Shown piece after piece: positions 1-11,794 of a DNA stretch of 64,000 nt. The notes under the pieces are model-generated. The model had not been told where the DNA came from and did not search any database. It worked only from the letters and a program-made list of their open reading frames with translations. Within the stretch, counting starts at the first letter, position 1. Every line of letters starts with the position of its first letter. Made by a program: the position numbers and the translations under genes. Source of the stretch: Euonymus europaeus (Eukaryota > Streptophyta > Magnoliopsida > Celastrales > Celastraceae); the NCBI GenBank assembly GCA_963580455.1, contig OY756970.1, forward strand, positions 12,834,001 to 12,898,000. Direction: 5' to 3'.

Positions 1-1
1 G

Positions 2-1598
2 ATGCGTAGGATAATTGAAAATACAAATGGACATTCATTAAGAAACCAGAGGTTTCTTTTGCCTAAAGATTATTTATGTGTCACTTGTTCAAAATGAAAG
101 ATAATTGTGAAACCATCTACCCTGAAGATAGGTATGAAATCTCCTAATTTCCTTCAACGCATTCATGGTGATATATGTGGACCTATTCATCCACCATGTG
201 GACCATTTCGTTATTTTATGGTTTTGATAGATGCATCATCTAAATGGTCGCATGTGTGTTTATTATCTACTCGTAATGTTGCATTTGCTAGATTGCTAGC
301 TCAAATTATTCGTTTACGAGCACAATTTTTTGATTATCCCATTAAGTCAATTCGATTGGATAATGCTGGTGAATTTACTTCTCAAACATTTTATGACTAT
401 TGCATGTCATTAGGAATTGATGTTGAACATCCAGTTGCTCATACTCATACACAAAATGGGTTAGCAGAATCTCTTATAAAACGTCTTCAATTGATTGCTC
501 GTCCCATGCTTTTGAAAAGTAAATTACCTATTTATGCTTGGGGTCATGCTATTTTACATGCTGCATCTTTGATTTGTATTCGGCCTTCGGCACACCATAT
601 ACATTCAACTTTACAATTGGTATTGGGTCACCAACCTAATATTTTCCATCTACGAGTCTTTGGTTGTGCAATTTATGTTCCTATTCCACCTCTACAGCGC
701 TCCAAGATGGGACCACAACGTCAACTTGGTATTTATGTTGGTTTTGATTCCCCTTCTATTATTAGATATCTTGAACCACTAACTGGTGATATTTTCAAAG
801 CTAGGTTTGCAAATTGTCAATTTGATGAATCTATTTTTCCTCCTTTAGGAAAAGAAAATTCTCTGTCCTATAAAGTTAAAGATATTGGTTGGTACACTCC
901 TACACAATCTCATCTTGATCCTCCTACAAAACAATGTGAACTTGAAGTTCAAAAGATTATTCATTTACAAAATATTGCTAATCAATTGCCTGATGCTTTT
1001 ACTGATACTTCAAAGGTATTGCAGTCTCATGTTCCAGCTAGAAATGCAACTGCACGTATTGATGTCCCTGAAAGACATATAATAAATGATGAATTAAAAC
1101 CACGTCAGAAGCGTGGAAGACCAGTGGGTGCAAAAGATAGATTTCCTCGAAAAAAGAAATCACAAGTTTTAAATGAACCTCTAGAAGAGGATATTCCTGA
1201 TGAGAATGCTTCAAAAGAGCTGAATGAAAATCCAGACGAGAATATCATTACTCAATCTCAACATTCTATTCAAAAATCTCTTGACGAGATAATACCTCCG
1301 GAAGAGGTACATGTATCATATAATGATGAGTACTCTATAAATCGTGAAAAAAGATGGGATAGAAGTAAGATTATTTTCGACGACATATTTGCATATGCAA
1401 TTGCTATTGATATTACCAGAAGTAATGAGGATCATGAACCAAAATCCATCGATGAATGTCAACGTAGAAATGATTGGCCAAAATGGCAAGAAGCTATCAA
1501 AGCAGAGTTAAACTCTTTAAATAAAAGAGAAGTATTTGGACCTGTAGTCCAGACACCGAAAGATGTCATACCTGTTGGATACAAATGGGTATTTGTGA
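2..1598 (+). pseudogene. Ty1/copia polyprotein fragment (integrase to start of reverse transcriptase)
   Basis: One reading frame runs in from the left edge with an in-frame TGA at 95-97, just after a CVTC zinc-binding pair of the integrase N-terminus. The integrase core follows: first Asp in HGDICGPI, second Asp in RLDNAGEF (usually DNGGEF, so slightly altered) and the Glu in QNGLAESLIKR. The integrase C-terminal part carries an AT-hook-like KRGRPVG patch beside a basic run. The frame then enters the reverse transcriptase N-terminal block (DWPKWQEAIKAEL, VGYKWVF) and stops matching copia at about 1598, where chromovirus gag sequence begins. The catalytic reverse transcriptase, RNase H and 3' LTR are missing. 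The same family occurs on the minus strand at 29875-31985. Confidence in family and order is high; the left end lies outside the window. Confidence 0.9.
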
Positions 1599-1613
1599 CA
1601 GCTGAGGAGGCAG

Positions 1614-4600
1614 ATGGTGACGCTCAGGATACCTGATCAGAGGAGAGCTCTATTGGCTTCAGCATTTTTAAAGGATGATGCTTATGTCTGGTGGGAGAGT
1701 ATGACTATTGGTAGGGAGAGTATGGAGATGCCATGGACGGAGTTTGAGACTCTGTTTCTTGCACAGTATGTTCCTCAGGCCCTTCGCGTTGCGAAGGCCA
1801 AGGAGTTTCTGGAGCTGATTCAGAGTAGAGATATGACGGTGTCACAGTATCAGGCACGGTTTGAGGAGCTTGGTCGGTATGGAGAGGAGTACATTGCCAC
1901 TGAGGAGAAGAAGATACTGAGATTTCAGCGTGGACTGAAACCCCGTATTTCAAAGCGTTTAGCAGGGATGATGGTTTGTACTTACCGGGAGTGCATTGAC
2001 AGGGCACTTGATATAGAGAGGAGCATGGTTGATTCGCAGGATTATTGGGAGCTTCATAAGTGGAAGTACGAAGATACTTCTTCTGCCTCAGGGAGCAGTA
2101 GTAGACAGAGGATTGAGGGTCAGAGACAGAGACCTAGACAGGATCAGGTGCTGAGATTTTAGGATAGGAGGCAGGATCGTCCGAGTCAGCAACAGAGTTC
2201 TCAGAAACAAGGACCGCAGGGTCCACAGCAAGGACATCAGGGTCCACAAAAGGGACAGGGGTCCATATCAGGACTGTATTGTTATGCGTGTGGTCATACT
2301 GGACACATGAGATCAGACTGTCCCAAGGCGGATGACCCATTATGTTTCTATTGTGGATTATCAGGACATGTCCGGAGGGATTGCCCAAGGAGATGTGCAG
2401 CACCATCAGGTAGAGGGCAGGGAGCCCCGGCACCAGCAGTACCAGCACCTAGAACTCCAGCAGGCAGAGGGGCCAGACCTCCAGCACCACCAGTGAGACA
2501 GCAGCAGCAGAGGGAGGGCCAGAGAGCTGGAGTTTATGCGGTTGCACCCGAGCCAGCACCAGATCGTGATTTCATTGGAGGTAGAGTTTTACTTTTCAGT
2601 TCTTGGGCTCGTGTTCTATTTGATACCTGTGCCACGCATTTGTTTATTTCTACCTCTTTTATTGAGGCATTAGTGTTAGAGATTTCAGATTTGGATAAGA
2701 GATTGGTAGTGGATTCTCCGTTGGGGTCAAGTACTGTGGTGAGGGTCATTTGTAGGGGTTGTATCTTTCGATTTGCTGATCACGAGTTTCGAGTGGACTT
2801 ATATGTTATGGAGTTCACTGACTATGATGTGATACTTGGATTGGACTGGTTGACTGACTATGATGCTGTGATAGATTGTACAGAGCGTAGGGTCACGCTG
2901 GCATCACCATCTGGGCGAGTTAGTTTTTGTGGGTCGTGGATTGTTACATGTTCACACTTTTTTGACAACCCACGATATACTGACTGTCTAGTGGCGAGCT
3001 TGACTTCTACATCGGAGATTGAGGCTAGTACGGCTGTGCCAGTGGTAGAGGAGTATATAGATGTATTTCCTGATGAGTTACCAGGATTATCACCACAGCA
3101 AGAGATTGATTTTGTGATTGAGTTATATCCGGGTACAGACCCGATTTCTATTCCACCGTATAGGATGGCTCGAGCAGAGTTGAGGGAGTTGGATAGGCAG
3201 TTGCGGGAGTTGCAGGGTCTAGGATTTATCAGACCCAGTACTTCACCATGGGGTGTTCCAGTCCTCTTCGTGAATAAGAAGGACGGATCGATGAGGATGT
3301 GTATGGACTACAGGAAGTTGAATAGGGTGACTGTGAAGAATAAGTACCCGTTACCGAGGATAAATGATCTTTTTGATCAATTGAAGGGTAGTCACTATTA
3401 CTCCAAGATTGATCTCAGGTCAGGTTATCATCAGTTGAGGATTCGAGAGGAGGACATATCGAAGACGACATTTCGTACTCGATATGGTCATTATGAGTTT
3501 CTGGTCATGCCGTTTGGGCTGATCAATGCCCCAGCAACTTTTATGGATTTGATGCATAGAGTGTTCAGACAGTATCTTGACCAGTTTGTGATAGTTTTCA
3601 TTGATGATATATTAGTGTATTCGGCCACAGAGGAGGAGCATAGGAGGCATTTGGAGATTGTTCTGCAGACACTCAGAGAGCATCAGTTGTATGCCAAGCT
3701 GAGTAAGTGCGAGTTTTGGGCGACTCAAGTGAGATTCTTGGGGCATGTGATATCCAGAGATGGAGTGGCAGTGGATCCTGCCAAGGTGGAGGCTGTGTTG
3801 GATTGGAGGACTCCGAGGACAGTGGGAGAGATTCGTAGTTTCCTGGGATTAGCAGGTTACTACAGGAGGTTTATAGAGGGATTTTCACAGATTGCTACAC
3901 CGATGACTGAATTGACGCGGAAGGGTGTTCCTTTCGTGTGGACTGATAGATGTGAGCAGGCTTTTCGGGAGCTGAAGACCCGACTCACATCACTTCCAGT
4001 CCTGAACATTCCGGATAGTGGTATTGGTTCCCATGTATATTGTGATGCTTCAGGGATTGATTTAGGTTATGTGCTTATGCAGCAGGATAGGGTGGTGGAG
4101 TATGCTTCACGACTGTTAAAGCCACATGAGAGGAATTATCCCGTACATGACTTGGAGTTGGCTGCTATAGTGTTCGCACTTAAGTAGTTGAGACATTACC
4201 TTTATGAGGAGCAGTTTGAGGTGTTTTTAGATCACAGGAGTTTACGAGACTTATTTACACAGAAGGATCTGAATCAGCGGCAGCGGAGATGGATGGAGTA
4301 CCTTGGAGATTATGATTTCTCATTGCAGTATCATCCAAGCAAGGCCAATGTGGTGGCTGACGCCTTGAGTAGAAAGTTGGCAGTGGCACGACTGTCACTG
4401 CGGGATTTTGAGTTGGTGGACACCATTGGGCAATACCGATTAGATGTTAGTGACAGGGGTGACAGATGTTCCCTGGGTAGTTTGGTGTGTCGTCCAGCAC
4501 TAGTACAGAAGGTGTTGGATGCACAGCTTCGTGATGTGACTTTTGATGATATCGAGGATATGGATGGTTGGATTCGAGGTGTTGATGGAAGAGTTTGTTT

Positions 4601-5910
4601 TAGAGGTCGATTAGTGGTTCCAGAAGATGTTGAGTTGAGAGATGAGATACTTAGAGAGACACATTATTCTCAGTTCGCGATACATCCTGGTGCTACTAAG
4701 ATGTATCGAGATTTACGGAGACAGTATTGGTGGAGCGAACTGAAGAAAGATGTGACCCAGACTGTAATGAGATGTCTTACTTGTCAGCAGGTGAAGGCAG
4801 AGCATAGGAGACCTCCTGGATTGTTACAGCCACTTCCATTGCCTGAGTGGAAGTGGGAGCATGTGTGTATGGATTTTGTGATGGGTTTACCGAGGATTGT
4901 GAGGAGACATGATGTTGTGTGGGTTGTTGTTGATAGATTGACGAAGACAGCTCACTTTTTACCGATTCAGCAGACTGACTCGATAGAGGCACTTACTAGA
5001 CTCTACATTCGAAAGGTCGTACGGCTACATGGGGTACCCGTGTCCATTATATCCGATAGGGATCCTCGTTTCACTTCTCGCTTTTAGAGCAGTTTTCAGG
5101 ACACTTTGGGGACGATGCTGAGTTTTAGTACAGCGTTTCACCCACAGGCTGACGGTCAGAGTGAGAGGACTATACAGATTTTGGAGGACATGCTTCGGTC
5201 ATGTGTTATGGATTTCAGGGGTGATTGGGAGACGCATATTCCACTAGTAGAGTTTGTGTATAACAACTCTTACCAGAGTAGCATTCAGATTGCACCATTT
5301 GAGGCACTTTATGGTAGACCATGTAGGTCACCACTTTGTTGGTCGGAGGTTGGGGACAGACCCTTGTTGGGACAGATTTGGTTCAGCAGACCATTGAGGC
5401 TGTGGCAGTGATCAGACAGCGACTTCTGACGGCTCAGTCACGTCAGAAGAGTTATGCAGATCGGAGACGGAGACTTATTGAGTTTCAGGTGGGGGAGCAC
5501 GTATTCCTCAATGTTAGTCCGAAGCGAGGGATACAGTGTTTTGGTAGATCAGGGAAGTTAACCCCAGGTTTATTGGGCTACTTCAGATCTTGGAGAGAGT
5601 AGGGAGTTTGGCTTATAGGTTGGCACTGCCCCCACAGTTGTCCGGAGTTCATGGTGTGTTTCATGTTTCTATGTTACGGAGGTATCATCGGGATCCCTCC
5701 CATATTATTAATTGATCGACTCTGGAGATTGGAGAGGATGCTACCTATGAGGTACGTCTGGTTCAAATTTTGGATAGCCAGATACGGAGATTGCGTTTGA
5801 AGACCATACCCTTGGTTAAGGTGTTGTGGTAGCAATATGGAGTTCAGGAGACTACTTGGGAGGTGGAGTCGGATATGCGGGAGCGCTATCCGGATTTGTT
5901 TACGACATAA
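1614..5910 (+). pseudogene. Chromovirus gag-pol polyprotein, decayed
   Basis: Gag appears first, then two CCHC knuckles ([14 protein letters not shown] and [14 protein letters not shown]). Next are a retropepsin-like protease, reverse transcriptase ([21 protein letters not shown]), RNase H (CDAS), and integrase with a zinc domain and the D, D, E residues (MDFVMG, SDRDPRF, QSERT). A short chromodomain-like tail ends at TAA 5908-5910. One frame is kept from 1614 to about 5370 but is broken by TAG at 2160, 4185 and 5085. Frame changes near 5375 and 5575 follow, then TGA near 5716 and TAG near 5830. The protease active site reads FDTCATH where D-T/S-G-A is expected, so the conserved Gly is replaced by Cys. 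The polyprotein is clearly non-functional. Confidence 0.92.
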
Positions 5911-5995
5911 GTATTCTTTTGATTATACTAATTATATTACCATTGATCACTTAATAATTACCCTGTATATAATTTCGACGACGAAATTGTTTTCT

Positions 5996-6008
5996 AAAGG
6001 GGGGAGGA
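5996..6008 (+). other. Polypurine tract of the chromovirus
   Basis: AAAGGGGGGAGGA lies immediately before the TG that opens the 3' LTR. In LTR retrotransposons this RNase H-resistant tract primes plus-strand DNA synthesis, and its position fixes the LTR start at 6009. Confidence 0.85.
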
Positions 6009-8064
6009 TGTAATATACTGAACCCAAATTTTTAAAAAATATAATAATTTTTCAAATTTGATATTTTTAATAAATACAACATATTATTAGAAAAATATTG
6101 GCGCAAGAATCACCTGAATCGGAGTTGAATTGGATTTGTTACGAATTTTGGAAGTTTAAGTAATTATAAGTAAAAATGAGGGGTAAAACGGTAATTGCAC
6201 AGAAAATCTGGCATAAACTAGATTTTCTGGGCAATTCCGGCAGTAGCGTGAAAAAGAGAGAGCTGAGAGGTTTTAGAATTGGATTTTCGTATTTGTGGTC
6301 CGATCGGAGCAAGTAAGGTGTCAAATCGAAGCTCGTGGAGAGAGGAGCAAAACCCAAGTGGAATCACCGCCATCGAACCACCGTAGACGGCGAAATCAGG
6401 CGGCGAGGTTTTGGTTTTTCAAGATTTCAAAGCTCGATCCTGGTCGATTCAGTAGGAATTTTGTAACGAGACAGGTACCATTAAATTTATGTTGTTGTAG
6501 GCTTTATTCTGATGTAGGAATCACCGGAAAAGTGGATTCCGGCGACGGTTCGGCCGAGTTGACTCGGGTTTGACCCGTTTTGATTGGGTTGACCCGGTTT
6601 GACTATTTGACCCAATTTGACCGTTGACTTTTACTAGGGTTGACCGTTGACTTTTTCGTATTTTGACAGTATTGGGTATACGTATTCGTATTTGGTGAAG
6701 GAGATTGATTTAGGAGTTTTGTGTTGGATTCAGGTAGTTGAAGAGGTACAACGGAGTTGAGTTAGTCAGCATTCCAAGTAGGGGTTCCGCCCTACTTATT
6801 TGGGGTTCCGGCGGATCCGTATTCGACGGACTTCTACTCGTCTGAAGTGTGAAAATTTCCAGAAGTTGGAAATTTCGTATTTGTATTCTTATCTGTTTAA
6901 ATTCCGCAATTGCAGCTTGTTATGGTTATATGTTGTTTGTTTGGAGGTATGTGTACGATTGGCGATACTTTTGTGCATCGTGTCTCTTATGGGGCCCATT
7001 ATCCTGGTGGGGCTCACTTATGTGCATGTTTGGTTTTTCTCGAGAGTCCGGATAGGACTTCATTATGATGATCTTCTATGATTTGTGAGATTATGGTGGG
7101 ATGATTTGTAGATCATGGAACCCACATCAGGCGACCCAGCCTACTAGATGATTTATCGATGGTTTTGATCGGGTACGTACCTGGAGACCGGATTGAGGTG
7201 AGGTACATCCTAGGGGACGCTCTTCGATGTAGGCGATGCTATCGAGTACCTGATGTAGGCTCGATCCTCATCCAATATGGGGAGTACCTGGACTGGAAGA
7301 CACCTTGCGGGGATCAGGGTGGATCCAAGGGAGGATATTCTGGTGTTATGTGAATTTGAGTTGGTATGGATTTGAGTTGATATGGATTTGAGTTGAATTA
7401 TGTTTAAGTACTGATTTGAGAGTTGTATTTGAGGATGGTAGTGGTGGAGCCTACTCGGTATCTTCCCTACGGATTGAATGATTGTGATGAGATGTATGAT
7501 ACATCGATTTTCTCAGAGATTTTATACCCTATCAGGGTATCACTTATGGTATTCCTTTATGTATTTTATATCACAGGTTTTCTTACTTTATCTCTGATTT
7601 ACTGGAGTTCGGTATTACGAGAGTGTATCACTATTTTAGTTCCTGTTCATTTCCGTTATCATATTTCTATTGTATATTCCGTTTACTCTGATATCGATGT
7701 TGTCTCTATATCCCTACTGAGCTTTGTGGCTCATCCCTTTTATTCTCATATTTTTCAGGTGAGATAGCCGGAGTGGATGATCAGCGTAGGGATGCGTGAG
7801 ATGTGATGTGTGGCTGTTGGGTGGATATTTGTGTCTTTGTATTTACATTCAGTTTCTACGATATTCATGGATTTTCCGCTGTAGACTCCTATTTGCATAT
7901 TGACGGTATTTGGGATTGTTATTATTATAGTTAGCTTGTTGATTTATAGTGTTTTGGATGGCTTGGGTTTAAATCCAGTTCAGGGAACGGAGGAGTTCCC
8001 TACCAGTCACGCTTCTGGGTTTCATGGGTGTTCATCATCACCTATCTGGGAGAGGGGCGTGACA
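6009..8064 (+). repeat. 3' LTR of the chromovirus (about 2.06 kb)
   Basis: The LTR opens with TGTAATATACTG directly after the purine tract and ends in GGGGCGTGACA, giving the expected TG...CA termini. There is no second LTR in the window to compare with, so the right boundary rests on the terminal CA and on the change to AT-rich sequence after it. Short ORFs inside it do not resemble known proteins. A dense TTGAC cluster lies at 6559-6667. Confidence 0.75.
6559..6667 (+). promoter_or_regulatory. TTGAC (W-box core) cluster in the chromovirus LTR
   Basis: Ten copies of TTGAC fall within 109 bases, starting at 6559, 6570, 6589, 6599, 6607, 6617, 6624, 6640, 6647 and 6663, all on the plus strand. 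Several are TTGACC, close to the W-box core bound by plant WRKY factors. Binding is inferred; only the motif density is seen. Confidence 0.5.
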
Positions 8065-9034
8065 TGTGTTTTTTGAAGCATTTGAGGTAGCATTTCTTGG
8101 TTTTTAAAGTCAAATGTTGATGTCACCCCTGCTAGTTTGTGTTATCCCGAGATTACCCTCAGTTATTAAATATATATAGATAAATATATTATTAAATATA
8201 AATAAATATATATTATTGAATATAAATTTATATGTTATTGAATATAAATGAATATGTTATTAAATATAAATAAGTAAATATATTATTAAATATAAATGAA
8301 TATATATTATTAAATATAACTGAATATATATTATTAAATATTAATTTTTACATATTTATAAAAAATGTAAAAATTATTATATGAATAAATGTTTATTAAA
8401 TTGTACTAATACCCCTATATATAATTAGCCACCGCATTAGAAACAACATTTTTGTTATCATAAAAAATGAACCAAATACCCACAAGACCATAACATTTGA
8501 AGCAACATATATGTCAATATCTTAAACAGCATATACGCTACCAGCATAGATGCCAAATTATATGCTAAAACCAAAATTGTTTACCAAACGGACCTTGTCA
8601 AATTACAATTAATTCATATTACATAAAAAAACATACATATGTTGACAATTATAATGTATATAAATATAAATATAAATATATTAATGATATTAATTGTCAA
8701 TTACATAATTGTATATGTACTATATTATATGTGTGTGTGTTTGTGTCAAGTAGAATTAGTTTGGATATCCGCACATTCGGGTTGGATCAGATACGAATTT
8801 TAGATTGGATATGCCTAAATCCGTATCCAATCCATATTCATTCAAAATATTTAGATTTTATCCATATCCATTAACCAGTCAATGAATTTTATATTATTTG
8901 ACCGGATTAGAAATCCACGGATATAGACATATTTGCCATCTCTAGTCCAGTATGGTTTTTATCTTTTATGTTGTATGTGTAAATTTGTATATTGTATTTA
9001 TTAGCTTAGCCAATTTTGTTGCTTCTGTTTTTAG
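8065..9034. other. Non-coding AT-rich stretch between LTR and first visible host exon
   Basis: No gene was recognised. The stretch holds a degenerate AT repeat (8160-8345), further AT-rich sequence, and at about 8750-8940 a region rich in GGATAT/ATATCC words and their complements that looks like a degraded dispersed repeat. It ends at a splice acceptor (TGTTTTTAG) at 9034, so its right part is probably intron of the neuroguidin-like gene. Confidence 0.5.
8160..8345. repeat. Degenerate tandem repeat, ATTAAATATAAATRAATATA type
   Basis: About eight imperfect units of roughly 20 bases built from TATTATTAAATATAAAT. It is low-complexity, with no coding content. Confidence 0.7.
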
Positions 9035-11794
9035 ACAAGCTCCACAGTTAGCTGCATTGTTGAAAGAAATAAATGTGGGCCTAGATACAGTGACAAGTAA
9101 AGTGCAAGCTCTAACTGTTAAGGTATGGAAACAATTTGTAAGAGTTTAAGGATGGCTGCTTGAAGAATGAGTGACAATCAGTGTTGTCAAAGGCGAAAGG
9201 CGCACGGACCCTCCTAGGGCCTAGGCGCAAGGCGCATGCCATGGTGAGGGTCATGCGTTCAAGGCGCAATATTAAATAAATAAATAAAATATAAAATACA
9301 GAATTATAATGAAGTAGAGAAACAGATTCTACAGAGACAAAGAAGAGAAGCCAGACACAAGAAGCCTGGAGCAGTGGAGCAGCGACAGAGACAAAGAAGG
9401 CTGCTGGGATTGGAGAAGCTAGGTTTTTGTTTTGTTTTAATTGATATATTGGACTTTGATTTTTAACTGATTTATTGGGCTTTGGTTGTGTTGGTCTTAT
9501 TTAGACTTGGAGAAAAGAGCAAAGGGCAGGGAACAACACAAATTTTCCTAGTTGGAGAAGGCGCAATAGGCGCTGCGCCTAGATTCGCCGTGCGCCAAGG
9601 AGGAGGCGACTTCCATGGCTTGCGCCACGCAACATATGTGCGCCTGAGTGCTACCATTGTGCGGCAGTCCCGCCTTGGTTGCCTAGCTCCAAAGGCCCTC
9701 GCCTTTCTTGCCATCGACAACACTGGTGACAGTTTATGTCTTAAAATTCTGTTTGTGTATATTGTGCCTTTTATTCTTTGAAGGGGCTGCAAAGCAGATA
9801 CAAACTATTCTCTCTTTTCATTTTCACTTTACAATTGTCATCAATGCACGGGTGTTGTATAGTTGAAGAAAAATACTTTTATGCAAGCATTTAAATTTAT
9901 ACATGTTTTATTGCTATTTGATCATCATTCAAAATGTCATTGAGTATGGTTTAAAATAATGTATGGTAAAGCAGGTGAAGGTAGGTAATTATCCAACAAC
10001 AGACGGGATAAGCTATCTCGAGGCTAAACATTTACTGCTCATAAGTTATTGCCAGTCGCTTGTCTATTACTTGTTGTGCAAAGCTGAAGGCTTATCTATT
10101 GAGGGGCACCCAGTTCTCCGAATCAGATAAGATTATTTTTAGAGAAGGTATTCTTTTGTTTTTGTTTTTGTACTTCAGCTTTTGTTCTCATCTGCATGAT
10201 TTGCGACTCTTGGCTGATTGTTAACTTCTGTGCCAATGAACAGATAAGGCCTATTGACAAGAAACCAGTACCAGATTCAGAAGCTTACAAGGGGTGCTAG
10301 TGGTGTAACAGAGCAAGATGTAGGCCTGAGTGAAAAAAGATCAGATGCACCTCAGAAGGTAGATGATCTGTTAAAATATCGGCCAAACCCAGACATGCTT
10401 ATTAGCAAATCTGACACAACAACGGAGGTGAGTCTTAATGAAAACTTACTTGATTAGCTTATTTGAAACAATATCAAAGACTATTTTATCAATCCATGTT
10501 TGTATATTAGGATGGTGCTGGCCTATATCGATCTCCAAAATTTGCCCCTATTTCCATGGGTGAGGATAAGATGTCGAGACAGGAAAGAAATGCCTTGAGA
10601 ATGGAAAAAGAGTCTTTACGACGAGCTAAGGATAGTAGTTATCTGAGGGATGTGATCAATGAAACTGAGGGTAAACCTGAAGAGGTCAGCTTTTGAACTT
10701 TTTTGTCTTGTTTGCTAGAGTTTACCAGATTCATATATTTCTTGAGTTAGTTTATCTTATGTTTTGGTTTGTATGCAGATTGTAGAAACAGTTGGAGTTG
10801 ATACTAGGGAGCTCCAAAGATACAAGGCAAAAATGGACGAGCGTGCACGACAAGAAGAGAAGCTCTTTACTCGCGTTCCTCTAACGAAGATTGAGAAAAA
10901 GAAGGAAAAACACTTAAAGAAGTCAAGAAATGGGTATGCAGATTTCACAATTATACTTCATCTATGTTGTCTCAGTTTTGTTCCGTCTTTCTGTTTGTAA
11001 ATGTTATAGAAACGATCCACTGAGACCAGGTTTTATAATTTTTATCCTGCCTGATTAGCTCACTTTTTTTTCTTCTTCCTCCTTCAGGTTGCTTGGTTTG
11101 ACCGAGAATTTCTACGATGAAATCAGGAGTTTACCGTTGACTGATGATGCTGGAGAGCCAACAACAGGATTCCATAATGTTAGCAACATTGTTGGAAAAT
11201 TTAAGAAGCGCAAGGTATATGAATCAAAATTTGGAACTGTTTTGTGGTCAATCCTCTGTATTTGATATTCATATTGCATCTGAGAAGTCATAATGGTGGA
11301 TTTTTTTTTGTGATTTATTCTAGGACTTTGGAGTAAATTTAGTTTATGAGTATCGAAGTACTCATTACTCCTGGTGTAAGTGTGATTTTATTTCATCACA
11401 TAGTGTGGGAGATTCATTCCTGGGTAGTATGCTGCAATTCTAGATACGATATCTGATCTGTATGCTATGACAGGCTTTATAAAATAAAGTTTAAAGAGCC
11501 TTTTGATTAAAGTCCATTAGCGAGCTGGCAGTTGAATCGGGTTTTTTTTTAATGGAGTTGAATCAGATTTTATATCTTTATTAATGATTGTGTTGAGAGT
11601 TTGGATTTTCCATGCACCTGTGGTCTTTTTGCCTCTTTTTTTTGTGGTAATATAGAATATTTGCATTATGGGTATCGAAATTATTTTCTTCTCTTGTTTT
11701 TATTTGTTACAATTGTGTTATGTAAGGAATTGGATGGCTTGATTTATACGGGTTATTGACTGTCAATTTTGGCTATTTGCAGAGGAGGCATTGA
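9035..11794 (+). pseudogene. Neuroguidin/Lcp5-like (Sas10/Utp3/C1D family) gene, 3' exons, apparently disrupted
   Basis: This is the only host gene seen. Exons were inferred from GT-AG borders and similarity: 9035-9122, 9975 to about 10148, 10244-10427, 10511-10684, 10779-10933, 11088-11214 and 11783-11794 (ending RRH, TGA). Diagnostic blocks in order are LAALLKEINVGLDTV, YLEAKHLLL, SYCQSLVYYLL, IRLFLEK, IRPIDKK, QYQIQKLTR, PKFAPISMGEDK, EEKLFTRVPLTK and LTENFYDDEIR (read here as FYDEIR). The family acts in the nucleolus in small ribosomal subunit (18S rRNA) processing. The first exon is not visible. Two small deletions break the frame: before IRLFLEK (about 10127, bringing in a TAA) and between IDKK and QYQ (about 10264). 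Assembly error is possible, otherwise this copy is a pseudogene. Family call is firm; functional status is uncertain. Confidence 0.85.
9179..9725. mobile_element. hAT-like MITE in an intron of the neuroguidin-like gene
   Basis: A 547-bp element whose ends mirror each other: it opens CAGTGTTGTCAAAGGCG and closes with the complement of CAGTGTTGTCGATGGC. It is flanked by an 8-bp target duplication, GTGACAAT at 9171-9178 and GTGACAGT at 9726-9733 (one mismatch). An 8-bp duplication and CAGTG termini fit the hAT superfamily. The interior is rich in GGCGC and GCGCC words and has no transposase, so it is non-autonomous. It lies wholly within the intron between exons 9035-9122 and 9975-10148. Confidence 0.8.

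Larger units (their letters stand above)
1599..8064 (+). mobile_element. Chromovirus (Tekay/Del-like Ty3/gypsy), 5'-truncated
   Basis: Partial LTR retrotransposon. Gag, protease, reverse transcriptase, RNase H, integrase and a C-terminal chromodomain-like region lie in the usual Ty3/gypsy order, followed by a purine tract and a long 3' LTR. The 5' LTR, primer-binding site and start of gag are missing. The element begins abruptly against a copia fragment near 1598, so it was truncated by deletion or recombination, not by normal retrotransposition. The Tekay/Del assignment rests on the long LTR, the AAAGGGGGGAGGA tract and the chromodomain-like tail, and would need a reverse transcriptase tree to confirm. 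Several stops and two frameshifts show it is dead. Confidence 0.85.

Noticed and set aside
7423..7767. 114-residue hydrophobic ORF in the chromovirus LTR
   Set aside because: The T-rich LTR sequence gives a hydrophobic string; no conserved domain, and it lies in the LTR.
9472..9792. Opposing ORFs of about 100 residues
   Set aside because: Both fall inside the GC-rich hAT-like MITE and are not conserved proteins.
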